From NCBI RefSeq assembly GCF_025465995.1, contig NZ_JANLNY010000023.1, positions 310,001 through 374,000 on the forward strand: a DNA stretch of 64,000 bases, in the 5' to 3' direction. The position numbers and the translations under genes are program-made. Origin of the DNA: Pseudomonas sp. 5P_3.1_Bac2 (GTDB taxonomy: Bacteria; Pseudomonadota; Gammaproteobacteria; Pseudomonadales; Pseudomonadaceae). Positions 38,001 to 46,995 of this stretch are shown in pieces. How positions within the stretch are numbered: the first letter of the stretch is position 1; the number at the start of each line of letters is the position of its first letter. The notes beneath the pieces are model-generated. The model saw only the letters and a program-made list of their open reading frames with translations. It was not told the DNA's origin and made no database searches.

Positions 38001-38353
38001 GTTTGGTTCTGCAGTTCACCGTCAACCGCGGCGCCGACCTGGAAGAAGCGCGGACCTTGCTGCTGCAAGCGGCCCAGGAAAACAGCCGGGTGCTGCGTGA
38101 CCCGATGCCAGGCGTGCAGCTGATGACCTACGGCACCACCACCTTGGGCTACGAGCTGAAGGTCTATGTGCGCGAACTGAGTGACCGCAGCTTGGCCACG
38201 GACGAGCTGAACCGCCGGGTCGATCAGCTGTTCTATGAGAACGGCATCAACCTGGTCAGCACCACCAAGATGGAAGTGACCCTGGTCAATAGCCAGGGCC
38301 AGGAAACAACCCTGCCCGAATCTGCGCCTGACGCTCCCGCGCCACAGGCCTAA
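35036..38353 (+). CDS. mscK: Mechanosensitive channel, MscK/KefA type
   Basis: 1105 aa. A signal peptide (MSFLRSLACIFALLACFASTGVLA) is followed by a long periplasmic coiled-coil-rich region (about 30-480, heavy in Gln/Leu/Glu), about ten membrane segments (about 485-930) and a C-terminal MscS domain. The MscS pore and beta region read VGIGFGMQAIFANFISGLILLFERPIRIGDTVTIG and VVVPNQILLTSQLINW. Large MscK-type channels open on membrane tension and, in E. coli, respond to external K+. The adjacent K+/H+ antiporter gene fits a shared role in ion and osmotic balance, though each gene has its own spacing. Confidence 0.93.
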   Translation: MSFLRSLACIFALLACFASTGVLAADVPTAADVQKSLDGLAARKLPEAEQQALKQTLEQTLAMLTQRTDSINRLEVLEQLLDQAPRLISDAQQDLAQLKAQQRTPINTRYGDSSLEKLEEVLAERNTQMSTWQQQVIEANSLIITAQTRPERAQADISSNQTRTLEITGLLKGEREASKPLTAERRDLLKAELSKLEAQNKLSRQELAGNSLLQDLGTSRRNLLDERIKRGEQALVELQSLINEKRHAISEETVAQQSLEAEKAGSDSLLAKQSAQNLQLSDYLLKVTDRLNQLTHDNLQTKQQLDSLSQSGQALEQQISVLKGSLLLSRILYKQQQALPQLNIGSDITDEIADLRLKQFELTQQREAISNPTEFVDQLLSNAANQEGLDNAQLRTNLLDIINTRRNLIDQLNRELSTLLNESITLQLNQNQLQSTASALRATLDEQMFWIPSNKPLNQDWLKNAPQRLQEQVLQLPWGSNLRQLAAGLTERPLIFLPLLLLIGVLLWRRNWLRQKLDTLNVDICHFKKDSQLHTPLALLMNVLLALPGTLFLALCGYALQIDARGENASLAQALYQMAEAWLVFYTLYRILVPNGVAELHFRWAPQNVAYLNNYVRKLGLVVLALVAVVTIAEQQPAALTEDVIGLGILLIGLGLMTWLMGRILLVGPLREHGTTFHKLVGIAFTALPLLLIVAIGFGYYYTALKLTDRLIDTLYLLILWLILDSTFARGLTVAARRLAYQRAMAKRQAQAVENEDGNEVPIEEPTLDIEQINQQSMRLIRLALSAAFIACLYWIWADLISVFTYLDNIVLYQYSSGAGGDAAMVPMSVLDVIGALIVSAITVILARNLPGLLEVLVLSRLKLAQGSAYATTTLLSYAIAGFGISTTLSILGVSWDKLQWLVAALSVGIGFGMQAIFANFISGLILLFERPIRIGDTVTIGTVTGTVNRIRIRATHITDSDRKAVVVPNQILLTSQLINWTLTDTTTRLVLQFTVNRGADLEEARTLLLQAAQENSRVLRDPMPGVQLMTYGTTTLGYELKVYVRELSDRSLATDELNRRVDQLFYENGINLVSTTKMEVTLVNSQGQETTLPESAPDAPAPQA

Positions 38354-38400
38354 ACCCCACACCCTGGCCGCTGGCTTTACGCCGCGGCTAGGGTTGTTAA

Positions 38401-39873
<1,473 letters not shown>

Positions 39874-39891
39874 ACGGCATCACCTGCACTG

Positions 39892-40206
39892 CCCGTAGCC
39901 TGGATTAGCCGCAGCGCGGCGTAATCCGGGACGCAGGCAAATCCGCGCTATGACCCTGCAACCTCGTAGGGGGACAACGCGCCGCTTCTCGGCCATCGCT
40001 GTATCACCACGGTGCAAGCGCCTGTGCGGCGATTGCACCCTACCCGCCGGCTAGCCCCGTAGCCTGGATTAGCCGCAACGCGGCGTAATCCGGGACGCAG
40101 GCAAATCCGCGCTACGACCCTGCAACCTCGCCGGGTGACAACGCGCCGCTTCGCAGCCATCGCGTATCACCACGGTGCAAGCGCCTGTGCGGCGATTGCG
40201 CCCTAA
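39892..40206. repeat. Tandem pair of ~164-bp intergenic repeats
   Basis: Two copies start at 39892 and 40056 (period 164 bp) and are about 90% alike by eye. Each begins CCCGTAGCCTGGATTAGCCG, contains an imperfect palindrome (GGATTAGCCGC-N3-GCGGCGTAATCC with one bulged C), then GACGCAGGCAAATCCGCGCT and ends with GGTGCAAGCGCCTGTGCGGC. A partial third copy of the end segment is at 40367-40400. These are composite REP-type elements. Confidence 0.85.
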
Positions 40207-40366
40207 CGCTGCCCGCGCCAGAGCGTAGGGTGGATGGCGCTTCATCCATCCACCAGGCGTCCGCCATGGATATATCGGTAAATCTTCAAGCATGAGGGCA
40301 CTGTGGTGATGGTGGCCAAGGCAGCTGCGCGGGCGATGACCACCCTAGGTTGGGGCGGGGGCTGCC

Positions 40367-40400
40367 GTGGTGCAAGCGCCTGTGCGGCGATTGCGCCCTA
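40367..40400. repeat. Partial third copy of the repeat end segment
   Basis: GGTGCAAGCGCCTGTGCGGC and the following GATTGCGCCCTA match the last ~34 bp of the 164-bp units, detached from the rest of the element by about 160 bp of other sequence. Confidence 0.8.
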
Positions 40401-40609
40401 GCGGCTGATCAACGCTTTGCTTGGCCATCGGCGCCCAGGGTTAAGCGCGCGATTTATAGCGAATAGATTGAGACACACCTTATCTATTAAACCGAAATAG
40501 CATATAGACCTTCCCAAAGATTCTTAGACTAGCTGGCAAAAGACGTCTATCGTCCCCCGCTGTTTTACGCCCTGTTCTACCACCCGCTGTCAGGCGCGCC
40601 GTTTAGCTT

Positions 40610-41587
40610 ATGAAAATCCGAAATCTTGATCTCAGTGCCAGTGCCCTCAACCAAGAGCACCAAGCACTGGGGATTCCCCCGGTCGAAGACCACGTTACCC
40701 ATCCCGACAACCACCCGATTCTGCGCATTGCCGTCTGGTTTGCTGCGTTGACCCTGATTGGCCTACTGAGCTTTCTGGCTTGGCGGCTGTTCTTTGGCAA
40801 CAACGAGCACAGCGGCCTCGAAATCATCGAAAACACCCTGCACAGCCCAGCCTTCTGGAGCGCGGTAGCGGTCGGTTTTTTTGCCCAAGTGGTCGATGGC
40901 GCCCTCGGCATGGCCTACGGCATTACCGCCACCACCTTCTTGCTCAGCGCCGGCGCCAGCCCTGCGGCGGCCAGTGCCAGCGTGCACATTGCCGAGGTGT
41001 TCACCACTGGCCTGTCGGGCATCTCCCACGCCAAGCTGGGCAATGTGAATAAGTCGCTGTTTCTGCGTTTGCTGCTGCCGGGCATCATTGGCGCAGTGCT
41101 TGGTGCGGCGCTGATCACCAGCTTCGATGGCGAGGTGCTCAAGCCATTTATTTCCGCCTACCTGCTGCTGATGGGCCTGTATATCCTGCGCAAGGCTTAC
41201 CGCCATGTGCAGCAACAGCGCCAGCAGCCCAAGCACGTAGCCAAGCTGGCGTTGTTTGGCGGCTTTGTCGATGCCGCCGGCGGCGGTGGTTGGGGCCCGG
41301 TGGTCACCAGCAGCCTGCTCGGCTCGGGCAGCGACCCACGCACCACGATCGGTTCGGTCAACTTCGCGGAGTTCTTCCTGACCATCACCAGCGCCACCTC
41401 GTTCATCCTCATGGCCGGTCAGCCGGACACCTGGATGATGGTCGCCGGCCTGGTACTCGGCGGCACGTTCGCCGCGCCGTTTGCCGCCCTGCTGTGCAAA
41501 AAGCTTTCGGCGCGCACCCTGCTGACCATCGTCGGCACCCTGATCAGCCTGATCAGCCTGTACAACATCTATCAAGCGCTGAACTAA
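40610..41587 (+). CDS. TSUP-family (TauE/SafE) membrane exporter
   Basis: 325 aa. An unusually long soluble N-terminus (about 40 residues) precedes about eight membrane segments. The two homologous family halves are visible: GFFAQVVDGALGMAYGITATTFLLSAGASPAAASASVHIAEVFTTGLSGISH and ALFGGFVDAAGGGGWGPVVTSSLLGSG...TIGSVNFAEFFLTITSATSF. TSUP proteins carry sulfur-containing or small organic anions (sulfite, sulfoacetate, taurine-related). The gene next downstream is metY, so a sulfur link is reasonable but not proven. Confidence 0.9.
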   Translation: MKIRNLDLSASALNQEHQALGIPPVEDHVTHPDNHPILRIAVWFAALTLIGLLSFLAWRLFFGNNEHSGLEIIENTLHSPAFWSAVAVGFFAQVVDGALGMAYGITATTFLLSAGASPAAASASVHIAEVFTTGLSGISHAKLGNVNKSLFLRLLLPGIIGAVLGAALITSFDGEVLKPFISAYLLLMGLYILRKAYRHVQQQRQQPKHVAKLALFGGFVDAAGGGGWGPVVTSSLLGSGSDPRTTIGSVNFAEFFLTITSATSFILMAGQPDTWMMVAGLVLGGTFAAPFAALLCKKLSARTLLTIVGTLISLISLYNIYQALN

Positions 41588-41599
41588 GCTACGAACGCG

Positions 41600-41621
41600 G
41601 CCAGAAGCATAAGCTTCTGGC
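41600..41621 (+). terminator. Hairpin after the TSUP exporter gene
   Basis: GCCAGAAGC-ATAA-GCTTCTGGC, a perfect 9-bp stem 12 nt past the stop, followed by TAAATGTTCT. The weak T content makes it a probable rather than certain terminator. Confidence 0.6.
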
Positions 41622-41725
41622 TAAATGTTCTAGGCGATTCGCTCTTTCCTTGCGCTAGCGCATTGACCGGGGCGAAAGCCTTTATCCATGCTGCGACCTT
41701 TACTGAAAAACAACAAAGGTTGCCC

Positions 41726-43000
41726 ATGAAGCCAGAAACGCTTGCCATACATGCCGGTTACAGCCCCGACCCGACCACCAAAGCGGTGGCGGTGCCGATC
41801 TACCAAACCAGCTCCTACGCCTTCGACGACACCCAGCACGGCGCCGATCTGTTCGACCTAAAGGTCGCCGGCAATATCTACACGCGCATCATGAACCCCA
41901 CTACCGCGGTGCTGGAGGAGCGCGTGGCGGCGCTGGAAGGCGGCGTGGCGGCATTGGCCGTAGCCTCGGGCATGGCGGCCATCACCTATGCGATTCAGAC
42001 CGTGGCCGAGGCAGGCGACAATATTGTTTCGGTGGCCAAGCTCTACGGCGGCACCTATAACCTGCTGGCCCACACCCTGCCGCGCCAAGGCATCGAAACC
42101 CGCTTCGCCGCCCACGACGATATCGCCGCGCTGGAAGCGCTGATCGATGACAAAACCAAAGCGGTGTTCTGCGAATCCATCGGTAACCCGGCCGGCAATA
42201 TCGTCGACCTGCAAGCGCTGGCCGATGCTGCCCACCGCCATGGCGTGCCGCTGATTGTCGACAACACCGTGGCCACGCCGATTCTCTGCCGGCCGTTTGA
42301 GCATGGCGCCGATATCGTCGTGCACTCGCTGACCAAATACATCGGCGGCCACGGCACCAGCATCGGCGGCATTGTGGTCGACTCGGGCAAATTCCCTTGG
42401 GCGGATAACAAAGAACGCTTCGCCCTGCTCAACACCCCCGATCCGTCGTACCACGGCGTGACCTACACCGAGGCCTTCGGCCCAGCCGCATTTATCGGCC
42501 GCTGCCGCGTGGTACCGCTGCGTAACACCGGTGCGGCACTGTCGCCGTTTAACGCCTTCCTCATTCTGCAAGGTTTGGAAACCCTAGCCCTGCGCATGGA
42601 ACGCCACAGCGAAAACGCGCTGAAAGTCGCCCACTACCTGCAAAACCATCCGCAAGTGGCTTGGGTGAAATACGCGGGGCTGCCCGATCATCCCGAGCAT
42701 GACCTGGCCGTGCGCTTTAGCAGTGGCAAGCCGGCGGGGATTTTGTCGTTCGGCATCAAGGGCGGTCAGGAGGCCGGCGCACGGTTTATTGATGCGCTCA
42801 AGTTGGTGGTGCGCTTGGTCAATATCGGCGATGCCAAATCCCTGGCCTGCCACCCGGCCTCCACCACCCACCGCCAGCTCAATGATGAGGAGCTGGAAAA
42901 GGCTGGCGTGCCGCGCGACATGGTGCGCCTGTCGATTGGTATCGAGCATATCGACGACATCCTCGCCGACCTCGAACAAGCCCTCACCGCCGCCAGCTAA
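41726..43000 (+). CDS. metY: O-acetylhomoserine/O-succinylhomoserine sulfhydrylase (homocysteine synthase)
   Basis: 424 aa from the ATG at 41726 ([22 protein letters not shown]); a longer frame adds 21 unlikely residues. Class: Cys/Met metabolism PLP enzymes of the MetY subgroup, which are longer than MetZ/MetB. Motifs: [10 protein letters not shown], the PLP-phosphate region [30 protein letters not shown], and [16 protein letters not shown] with the PLP lysine. It makes homocysteine from O-acetylhomoserine and sulfide. Probably served by the upstream TSUP exporter only in the sense of sulfur balance. Confidence 0.95.
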   Translation: MKPETLAIHAGYSPDPTTKAVAVPIYQTSSYAFDDTQHGADLFDLKVAGNIYTRIMNPTTAVLEERVAALEGGVAALAVASGMAAITYAIQTVAEAGDNIVSVAKLYGGTYNLLAHTLPRQGIETRFAAHDDIAALEALIDDKTKAVFCESIGNPAGNIVDLQALADAAHRHGVPLIVDNTVATPILCRPFEHGADIVVHSLTKYIGGHGTSIGGIVVDSGKFPWADNKERFALLNTPDPSYHGVTYTEAFGPAAFIGRCRVVPLRNTGAALSPFNAFLILQGLETLALRMERHSENALKVAHYLQNHPQVAWVKYAGLPDHPEHDLAVRFSSGKPAGILSFGIKGGQEAGARFIDALKLVVRLVNIGDAKSLACHPASTTHRQLNDEELEKAGVPRDMVRLSIGIEHIDDILADLEQALTAAS

Positions 43001-43009
43001 ATATCCCAA

Positions 43010-43025
43010 GGAGGCGTCAGCCTCC
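43010..43025 (+). terminator. GC hairpin after metY
   Basis: GGAGGC-GTCA-GCCTCC, 10 nt after the metY stop; no T-run. Its stem is identical to the ilvE-waaF hairpin at 13495-13510. Confidence 0.35.
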
Positions 43026-43257
43026 ACCGTAAGGTGCGTTAGCCGCGCAGCGGCCTAACGCACCATCACAACATCCCCAACACCCCATCACAAACGACCA
43101 CCCACCGTAAGCTGTGTTAGCCGCGCAGCGGCGTAACGCACCATCGCAACCTCCCCAACTCCCCATCCCAAACGATCACCCACCGTAAGGTGCGTTAGCC
43201 GCGCAGCGGCGTAACGCACCATCACAACCTCCCAACACCTCATCCCCCAACGACCAC
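43024..43257. repeat. Three tandem 78-bp REP-type repeats
   Basis: Copies start at 43024, 43102 and 43180, exactly 78 bp apart. Each has CCACCGTAAG, then a long hairpin GGTGCGTTAGCCGC-N3-GCGGCGTAACGCACC with one bulged C, then a C/A-rich spacer (CAACCTCCCCAAC...CATCCCAAACGA). Copy 2 has a changed left arm (GCTGTGTTAG) and copy 1 a changed right arm (GCGGCCTAACG). This is not a CRISPR: the palindromes and spacers are both repeated. Confidence 0.92.
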
Positions 43258-43350
43258 CCAACCAGCCTTACCTAGCCACCAGTTCCCGGACTACGCCACT
43301 GCGTAACTAATCCAGGCGAGGCGATGACGAACCTTGATAACCCCGCGCCG

Positions 43351-43386
43351 CGCCTCCACATTGCAGTCATCAACCTTGTGGAGGCG
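43351..43386 (+). promoter_or_regulatory. Hairpin enclosing the trxC ribosome binding site
   Basis: CGCCTCCACA (43351-43360) is the exact reverse complement of TGTGGAGGCG (43377-43386), with a 16-nt loop. The right arm contains the Shine-Dalgarno GGAGG (43380-43384), 4 nt before the trxC ATG at 43389. In mRNA the site would be fully paired, which would limit initiation unless the helix opens (temperature, protein or RNA binding). Confidence 0.65.
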
Positions 43387-43388
43387 TT

Positions 43389-43823
43389 ATGGCCAATCCT
43401 TTATTAATCCCCTGCCCCAGCTGTAACGGTCTCAACCGCATTCCAGCCGAGCGCCTGCACGATGCCCCGCGCTGTGGTCGCTGTAAGAGCGAGGTTCTGC
43501 CAGACGCGCCCTTTGAACTAAGCCAAAGCAACTTCGCCAGCCAACTCAAAGGCGATCTGCCGCTGCTGGTGGATGTCTGGGCAGACTGGTGCGGGCCGTG
43601 CCGCAGCTTCGCCCCAACCTTTGCCCAAGCCGCCAAGCAACTGCAAGGCCGCTGCCGCCTAGGCAAACTGGACAGCGAAGCCAATCCGCAACTGTCGACG
43701 CAACTGGGCATCCGCTCGATCCCCAGCCTGATTCTGTTTAAAGGTGGCGTCGAAGTGGCCCGGCAAAGCGGCGCCCTGCCGTTGCCGCAATTACTCGGCT
43801 GGCTGAAGCAGCACGGGCTCTGA
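43389..43823 (+). CDS. trxC: Thioredoxin 2 with N-terminal zinc ribbon
   Basis: 144 aa. The N-terminal zinc site has two CxxC pairs (CPSCNGLNRIPAERLHDAPRCGRC), then a thioredoxin domain with the active site WADWCGPCRSF (about residues 62-72) and the cis-Pro region GIRSIPSLILFKGG. A cytoplasmic disulfide reductase, in E. coli induced by OxyR. The start is fixed by the zinc site and by the GGAGG in the hairpin just upstream. Confidence 0.95.
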   Translation: MANPLLIPCPSCNGLNRIPAERLHDAPRCGRCKSEVLPDAPFELSQSNFASQLKGDLPLLVDVWADWCGPCRSFAPTFAQAAKQLQGRCRLGKLDSEANPQLSTQLGIRSIPSLILFKGGVEVARQSGALPLPQLLGWLKQHGL

Positions 43824-43914
43824 GCGAATCGGTCAAGCGCCGCGACCAGCCGCGTCATTCCGTGCCCTGGCGGCAAACGCTAGGCTGGCAGGACACCACT
43901 TGGGGAGTCCTGCC

Positions 43915-44358
43915 ATGTCCATGCCGCTGGAAGTTATGCGTCAGCTCACCGAAGAGCAGATTGCCTTCGTCAAACGTTCCGGGCTTAAGGCCGAAGCCCT
44001 CGAACCGGGCTTTGTCCAGCTGCGCATGCCGCTGACCGGCAACCAGAACCATATCGGCAGCATGTACGCCGGCGCTCTGTTTACCTTGGCGGAGATTCCC
44101 GGCGGGGCGCTGTTTTTAACCAGCTTTGACGTGCAACGCTTCTACCCGATTATCAAAGAAATGAACCTGCGCTTTCGCCGTCCGGCCAAGGGCGATATCA
44201 GCGTGACGGCGCGCCTGTCCGAAGAGCAGATCGAGCAGCTGCAACAGCAAGCCTTAAGCACCGGCAAAGCCGAATTTGTTCTAGAGTTGCAACTCACCGA
44301 CGACAGCGCTGAAGTAGTCGCTGAGAGTCGTGGTGTCTACCAACTGCGTGCGCGCTGA
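43915..44358 (+). CDS. Hotdog-fold thioesterase-like protein (DUF4442/YiiD C-terminal type)
   Basis: 147 aa from the ATG at 43915 (GGAG 9 nt upstream). A hotdog fold is suggested by QNHIGSMYAGALFTLAEIPGGALF, the position of the acyl-CoA-binding helix, followed by beta strands (DISVTARLS, KAEFVLELQLTDDSAEVVAESRGVYQLR). It resembles DUF4442/PaaI-like thioesterases and corresponds by position to PA5026. Substrate unknown. Confidence 0.78.
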   Translation: MSMPLEVMRQLTEEQIAFVKRSGLKAEALEPGFVQLRMPLTGNQNHIGSMYAGALFTLAEIPGGALFLTSFDVQRFYPIIKEMNLRFRRPAKGDISVTARLSEEQIEQLQQQALSTGKAEFVLELQLTDDSAEVVAESRGVYQLRAR

Positions 44359-44447
44359 TGCCGGAGTGTGCTCTGGGTCAACGCGGTGCCCCATGACCCC
44401 AGGCCAGAATGAAATGGCCGACCTCACTCGGCAGGAGCGCGCTGCCC

Positions 44448-45248
44448 ATGCCCCAGCATATTCTGATTGCCCACGACCTGCGTGACACCGCTGACATGGC
44501 CCTGTGCCGCGCCAGCCAATTGGCCAGCCAGTTCAACGCCAGGCTCAGCGTGCTGCATGTGCTGGCACCGCACACCAGCGAGCGCGAACAAGACCAGGCC
44601 CGCCGCGCCCTCGATAAAAGCCTCAGCCAGTACGCCCCCGCCGGCAGCCAATTGCTGATCCGCAGCGGCAGCAAACCCTCCGACGTGGTGCTGCAACAGG
44701 TCAGCGAGTTGCGCTGTGATCTGCTGGTATTAGGCGGCCATCAGCAGCGTCATGACCTGTTCTCCGGCACCAGCCTGGGTCGCATCGCGCGCAGTTGCCC
44801 GGTGCCACTACTACTGGTGGCGCGCAACCAGTTCGAGCCCTATCAGCGCGCCTTGGCCGCCATCGACTTTTCTTTGTGCGCATGCAGCGCCTTGGGCCAT
44901 GCCTTTGAGCTGTTGCCAGCACAGGCGTCAATCCACGCCCTGCATGTTTTCGAGCCGAGCAAAGGCTCGCCGAAACAACTGGAGGCGCAACTGGCGACGC
45001 AGCAGGCGTTGATCGCTCAGTTGCTGGAAGATGAGGCGCAAAACTTGCCAGAACACGGCCCGACCTTGACCCACTCGGTGGAGCAAGGCGGCATCCTGCG
45101 CGCCCTGCAACAGCACATTAAGCAACACCACAGTGAGCTGCTAGTACTCGGCAGCCATGGCCGCAGCGCCCTTTCCCAAGCCCTGCTGGGCAGCCTGGCC
45201 CAGCACTTCCTGCACAAGGCGCCTTGTGATGTGTTGGTGGTGCGTTAA
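44448..45248 (+). CDS. Universal stress protein, tandem UspA domains
   Basis: 266 aa from the ATG at 44448 (AGGAG 11 nt upstream), starting MPQHILIAHDLRDTADMAL. Two UspA domains: the first ends with LLVLGGHQQRHDLFSGTSLGRIARSCPVPLLLV (GxxH-x9-G-S/T ATP-site pattern), and the second with LLVLGSHGRSALSQALLGSLAQHFLHKAPCDVLVV. The tandem form is common in Pseudomonas and matches PA5027 by position. Confidence 0.92.
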   Translation: MPQHILIAHDLRDTADMALCRASQLASQFNARLSVLHVLAPHTSEREQDQARRALDKSLSQYAPAGSQLLIRSGSKPSDVVLQQVSELRCDLLVLGGHQQRHDLFSGTSLGRIARSCPVPLLLVARNQFEPYQRALAAIDFSLCACSALGHAFELLPAQASIHALHVFEPSKGSPKQLEAQLATQQALIAQLLEDEAQNLPEHGPTLTHSVEQGGILRALQQHIKQHHSELLVLGSHGRSALSQALLGSLAQHFLHKAPCDVLVVR

Positions 45249-45268
45249 AAGCAATCCCGCACACCGAT

Positions 45269-45294
45269 AAAAAAGCGGCTGAGGCCGCTTTTTT
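45269..45294. terminator. Bidirectional terminator between usp and parA-like genes
   Basis: AAAAAAGCGGC-TGAG-GCCGCTTTTTT, a perfect 11-bp arm pair with a T-run on both strands, between the convergent universal stress protein and ParA-like genes. Confidence 0.93.
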
Positions 45295-45306
45295 AGTGGG
45301 CTGGCT

Positions 45307-46074
45307 CTAGGCGTTTTCCAGCAGGTCGTGCAGTTCCACAAACTGCTGGGTCAACTTGTGGCTACGATCCAGATAAATCAGAGGCGTGCAGGCCTGATGG
45401 GACTCGCGCATCTTCACTGAGCTCATCAAGTTCACCGGCAACACCGGCAGACCCTCGGCGATCAATTCATCCAGTAATTGCTGGGGCAAGGTCGCGCGCG
45501 GCTGGAACTGGTTGACCACAATGCCTTCCACCTCCAGCGCCTCGTTGTGGTCCTCTTTGAGCTCTTCGATTTCCCGCAGCAGACCATACAGGGCCTGGCG
45601 CGAGAAGCTGTCGCAGTCAAAGGGAATCAACACCCGGTCAGCCGCGATTAAGGCCGACACGGTATAAAAATTCAGCGCCGGCGGCGTATCCAGATAAATA
45701 CGTTCGTAATCTTCGGCCAACTCATCGAGCAACTTTCTTAGCTTGGTAATCTTATGTTTTTGCTCAAGTTTTGGTTGTAAATCAGCTAATTCGGCAGTGG
45801 CGGTGATGACATGCAAATTGTCGAACGGGGTTTCGTAGATATCCACTTTATTTTTACGAAAAGAGGTAGAGCTCAGGCTCTGTTTAAAGAATTCGGCAAT
45901 ACCCATGGGAATCTCATCACCTGTCAGGCCAGTCAAATAATGAGTTGAATTAGCTTGGGCATCTAAGTCGATTAAAAGCGTGCGATAGCCCTGGGAAGCG
46001 CTGACTGCCGCTAGGTTGCAGGCAATACTGGATTTCCCCACGCCACCTTTCTGATTAAAAATCACGCGCCGCAT
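45307..46074 (-). CDS. ParA/MinD-family ATPase (PA5028-like)
   Basis: 255 aa. Deviant Walker [15 protein letters not shown] at residue 9, followed by [17 protein letters not shown] (A' motif) and the switch/Walker B region [15 protein letters not shown] ParA-type partition or positioning ATPase that would dimerise on DNA or a surface. No parB partner is adjacent, so a chromosomal segregation role is not implied; such solitary members often position cellular machinery. The ATG at 46074 faces away from the aryl polyene operon. Confidence 0.88.
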   Translation of the reverse strand: MRRVIFNQKGGVGKSSIACNLAAVSASQGYRTLLIDLDAQANSTHYLTGLTGDEIPMGIAEFFKQSLSSTSFRKNKVDIYETPFDNLHVITATAELADLQPKLEQKHKITKLRKLLDELAEDYERIYLDTPPALNFYTVSALIAADRVLIPFDCDSFSRQALYGLLREIEELKEDHNEALEVEGIVVNQFQPRATLPQQLLDELIAEGLPVLPVNLMSSVKMRESHQACTPLIYLDRSHKLTQQFVELHDLLENA

Positions 46075-46278
46075 GCAACACCCCCTTAAAGCGGAAAAGT
46101 ATTCTTGGGCATTAACACAAAGTTGCTAAGAAGCCCATCCAACAACATAGCAGTGCAAGTGGCAATAATTAGTATAAATTTGCGCAACGGTCATTGCCTC
46201 TGGATAATACCACCACCCTACCGACTACCCAGCCAAGCTGGCTAGCACGGGCATTAGCCGAATTGGACGCCACTGCGC
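46075..46278 (+). promoter_or_regulatory. Gap holding the likely aryl polyene operon promoter
   Basis: 204 bp between the divergent ParA-like gene and the first polyene gene. It is the last sizeable non-coding stretch before 18 kb of contiguous genes, so the operon promoter should lie here. The AT-rich part includes TATAAA at 46173-46178 as a possible -10, but the -35 position is poor. No known operator is recognised. Confidence 0.35.
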
Positions 46279-46995
46279 GTGACAACTTTCACAATAGATC
46301 AATGGCGCGCCTGGGCCCCCGGGCTAGACGACTTTCAAGATTGGTGCGACTGGCATCAGGCACCTTCGTGCCTGGTGGATAGCGGCGCACAGCCCGATGT
46401 CAGCGCCCTGCCGCCCATGCAGCGCCGGCGCTTGAGCCGTCTGGCGCGGATGGCTTTTCACGTGGCCTGGCCGTTGGCCGAAGCCTATCCGCAACTGCCC
46501 ATGGTCTTCGCCAGCCGCCATGGCGAAACGCCACGCACGCTGGCCATCCTCACCGATCTGGCGCAGGAAGAGCCGCTGTCGCCGACCCAGTTCAGCCTCT
46601 CGGTGCACAACGCGATTATTGGCCTGTGGTCGATCCAGCGCGGTGATACCAGTGAGATGACCGCCCTGGCTGGTGCCGGCGACGGTTTGGAGAATGCCGT
46701 GCTCGAAGCCTGCGGCATGTTGGCCGATGGCGCCCCGGCAGTGCTGCTGGTGATTGCCGAAGAAACCCCGCCGCAGCTGTATCAGCCCTATATCACGGAT
46801 GTGCCGTTCCCCTACGCGGTCAGCCTGCTACTCAAGCCGGGCTCGCAGTGGCAACTGAGCCTCAGTCAGGGCCGCGGCGCCGCTGCCCAATGGCCCCATG
46901 CGCTGAACCTGGTGCGCGCCCTGTGCAGCGAACAAACGCAGCTGCAGCATTACTGCAATAACCGTCAGTGGACCTGGTCATGCGCCAAGGTCTGA
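46279..46995 (+). CDS. Aryl polyene ketosynthase chain-length factor (ApeC-like)
   Basis: 238 aa from a GTG at 46279 with no strong ribosome site. It resembles the short beta-ketoacyl-synthase N-terminal-like family (ketoacyl-synt_2): FTIDQWRAWAPGL at the start, MVFASRHGETPRTLAILTDLAQEEPLSPTQFSLSVHNAIIGLWSI in the middle, and LEACGMLADGAPAVLLVIAEE later. The usual active-site Cys is absent (LSVHNA), as expected of a chain-length factor. It pairs with the ketosynthase at 60911-62122 to extend the polyene. First gene of the operon. Confidence 0.85.
   Translation: MTTFTIDQWRAWAPGLDDFQDWCDWHQAPSCLVDSGAQPDVSALPPMQRRRLSRLARMAFHVAWPLAEAYPQLPMVFASRHGETPRTLAILTDLAQEEPLSPTQFSLSVHNAIIGLWSIQRGDTSEMTALAGAGDGLENAVLEACGMLADGAPAVLLVIAEETPPQLYQPYITDVPFPYAVSLLLKPGSQWQLSLSQGRGAAAQWPHALNLVRALCSEQTQLQHYCNNRQWTWSCAKV

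Larger units (their letters stand above)
39874..40609. other. 736-bp intergenic region filled mainly by repeats
   Basis: No credible gene is seen. Besides the tandem pair, 40225-40253 holds another palindrome (GTAGGGTGGATG...CATCCATCCAC), and 40367-40400 repeats the end of the 164-bp unit. From about 40440 to 40609 the sequence becomes AT-richer (for example 40480-40510) and presumably carries the promoter of the TSUP exporter gene, but I cannot point to a clean -35/-10 pair. Confidence 0.7.

Noticed and set aside
38354..38398. Imperfect GC hairpin between mscK and selO
   Set aside because: CCCTGGCCGC/GCGGCTAGGG can pair with one mismatch, but the T-run is weak and it lies close to the selO ribosome site, so I do not call it a terminator.
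43024..43257. CRISPR array
   Set aside because: Period is 78 bp with both palindrome and spacer repeated, and no cas genes are nearby; it is a REP-type tandem array.
46194..46382. 62-aa frame overlapping the first polyene gene
   Set aside because: Different reading frame from the chain-length factor, Arg-rich translation, no ribosome site.
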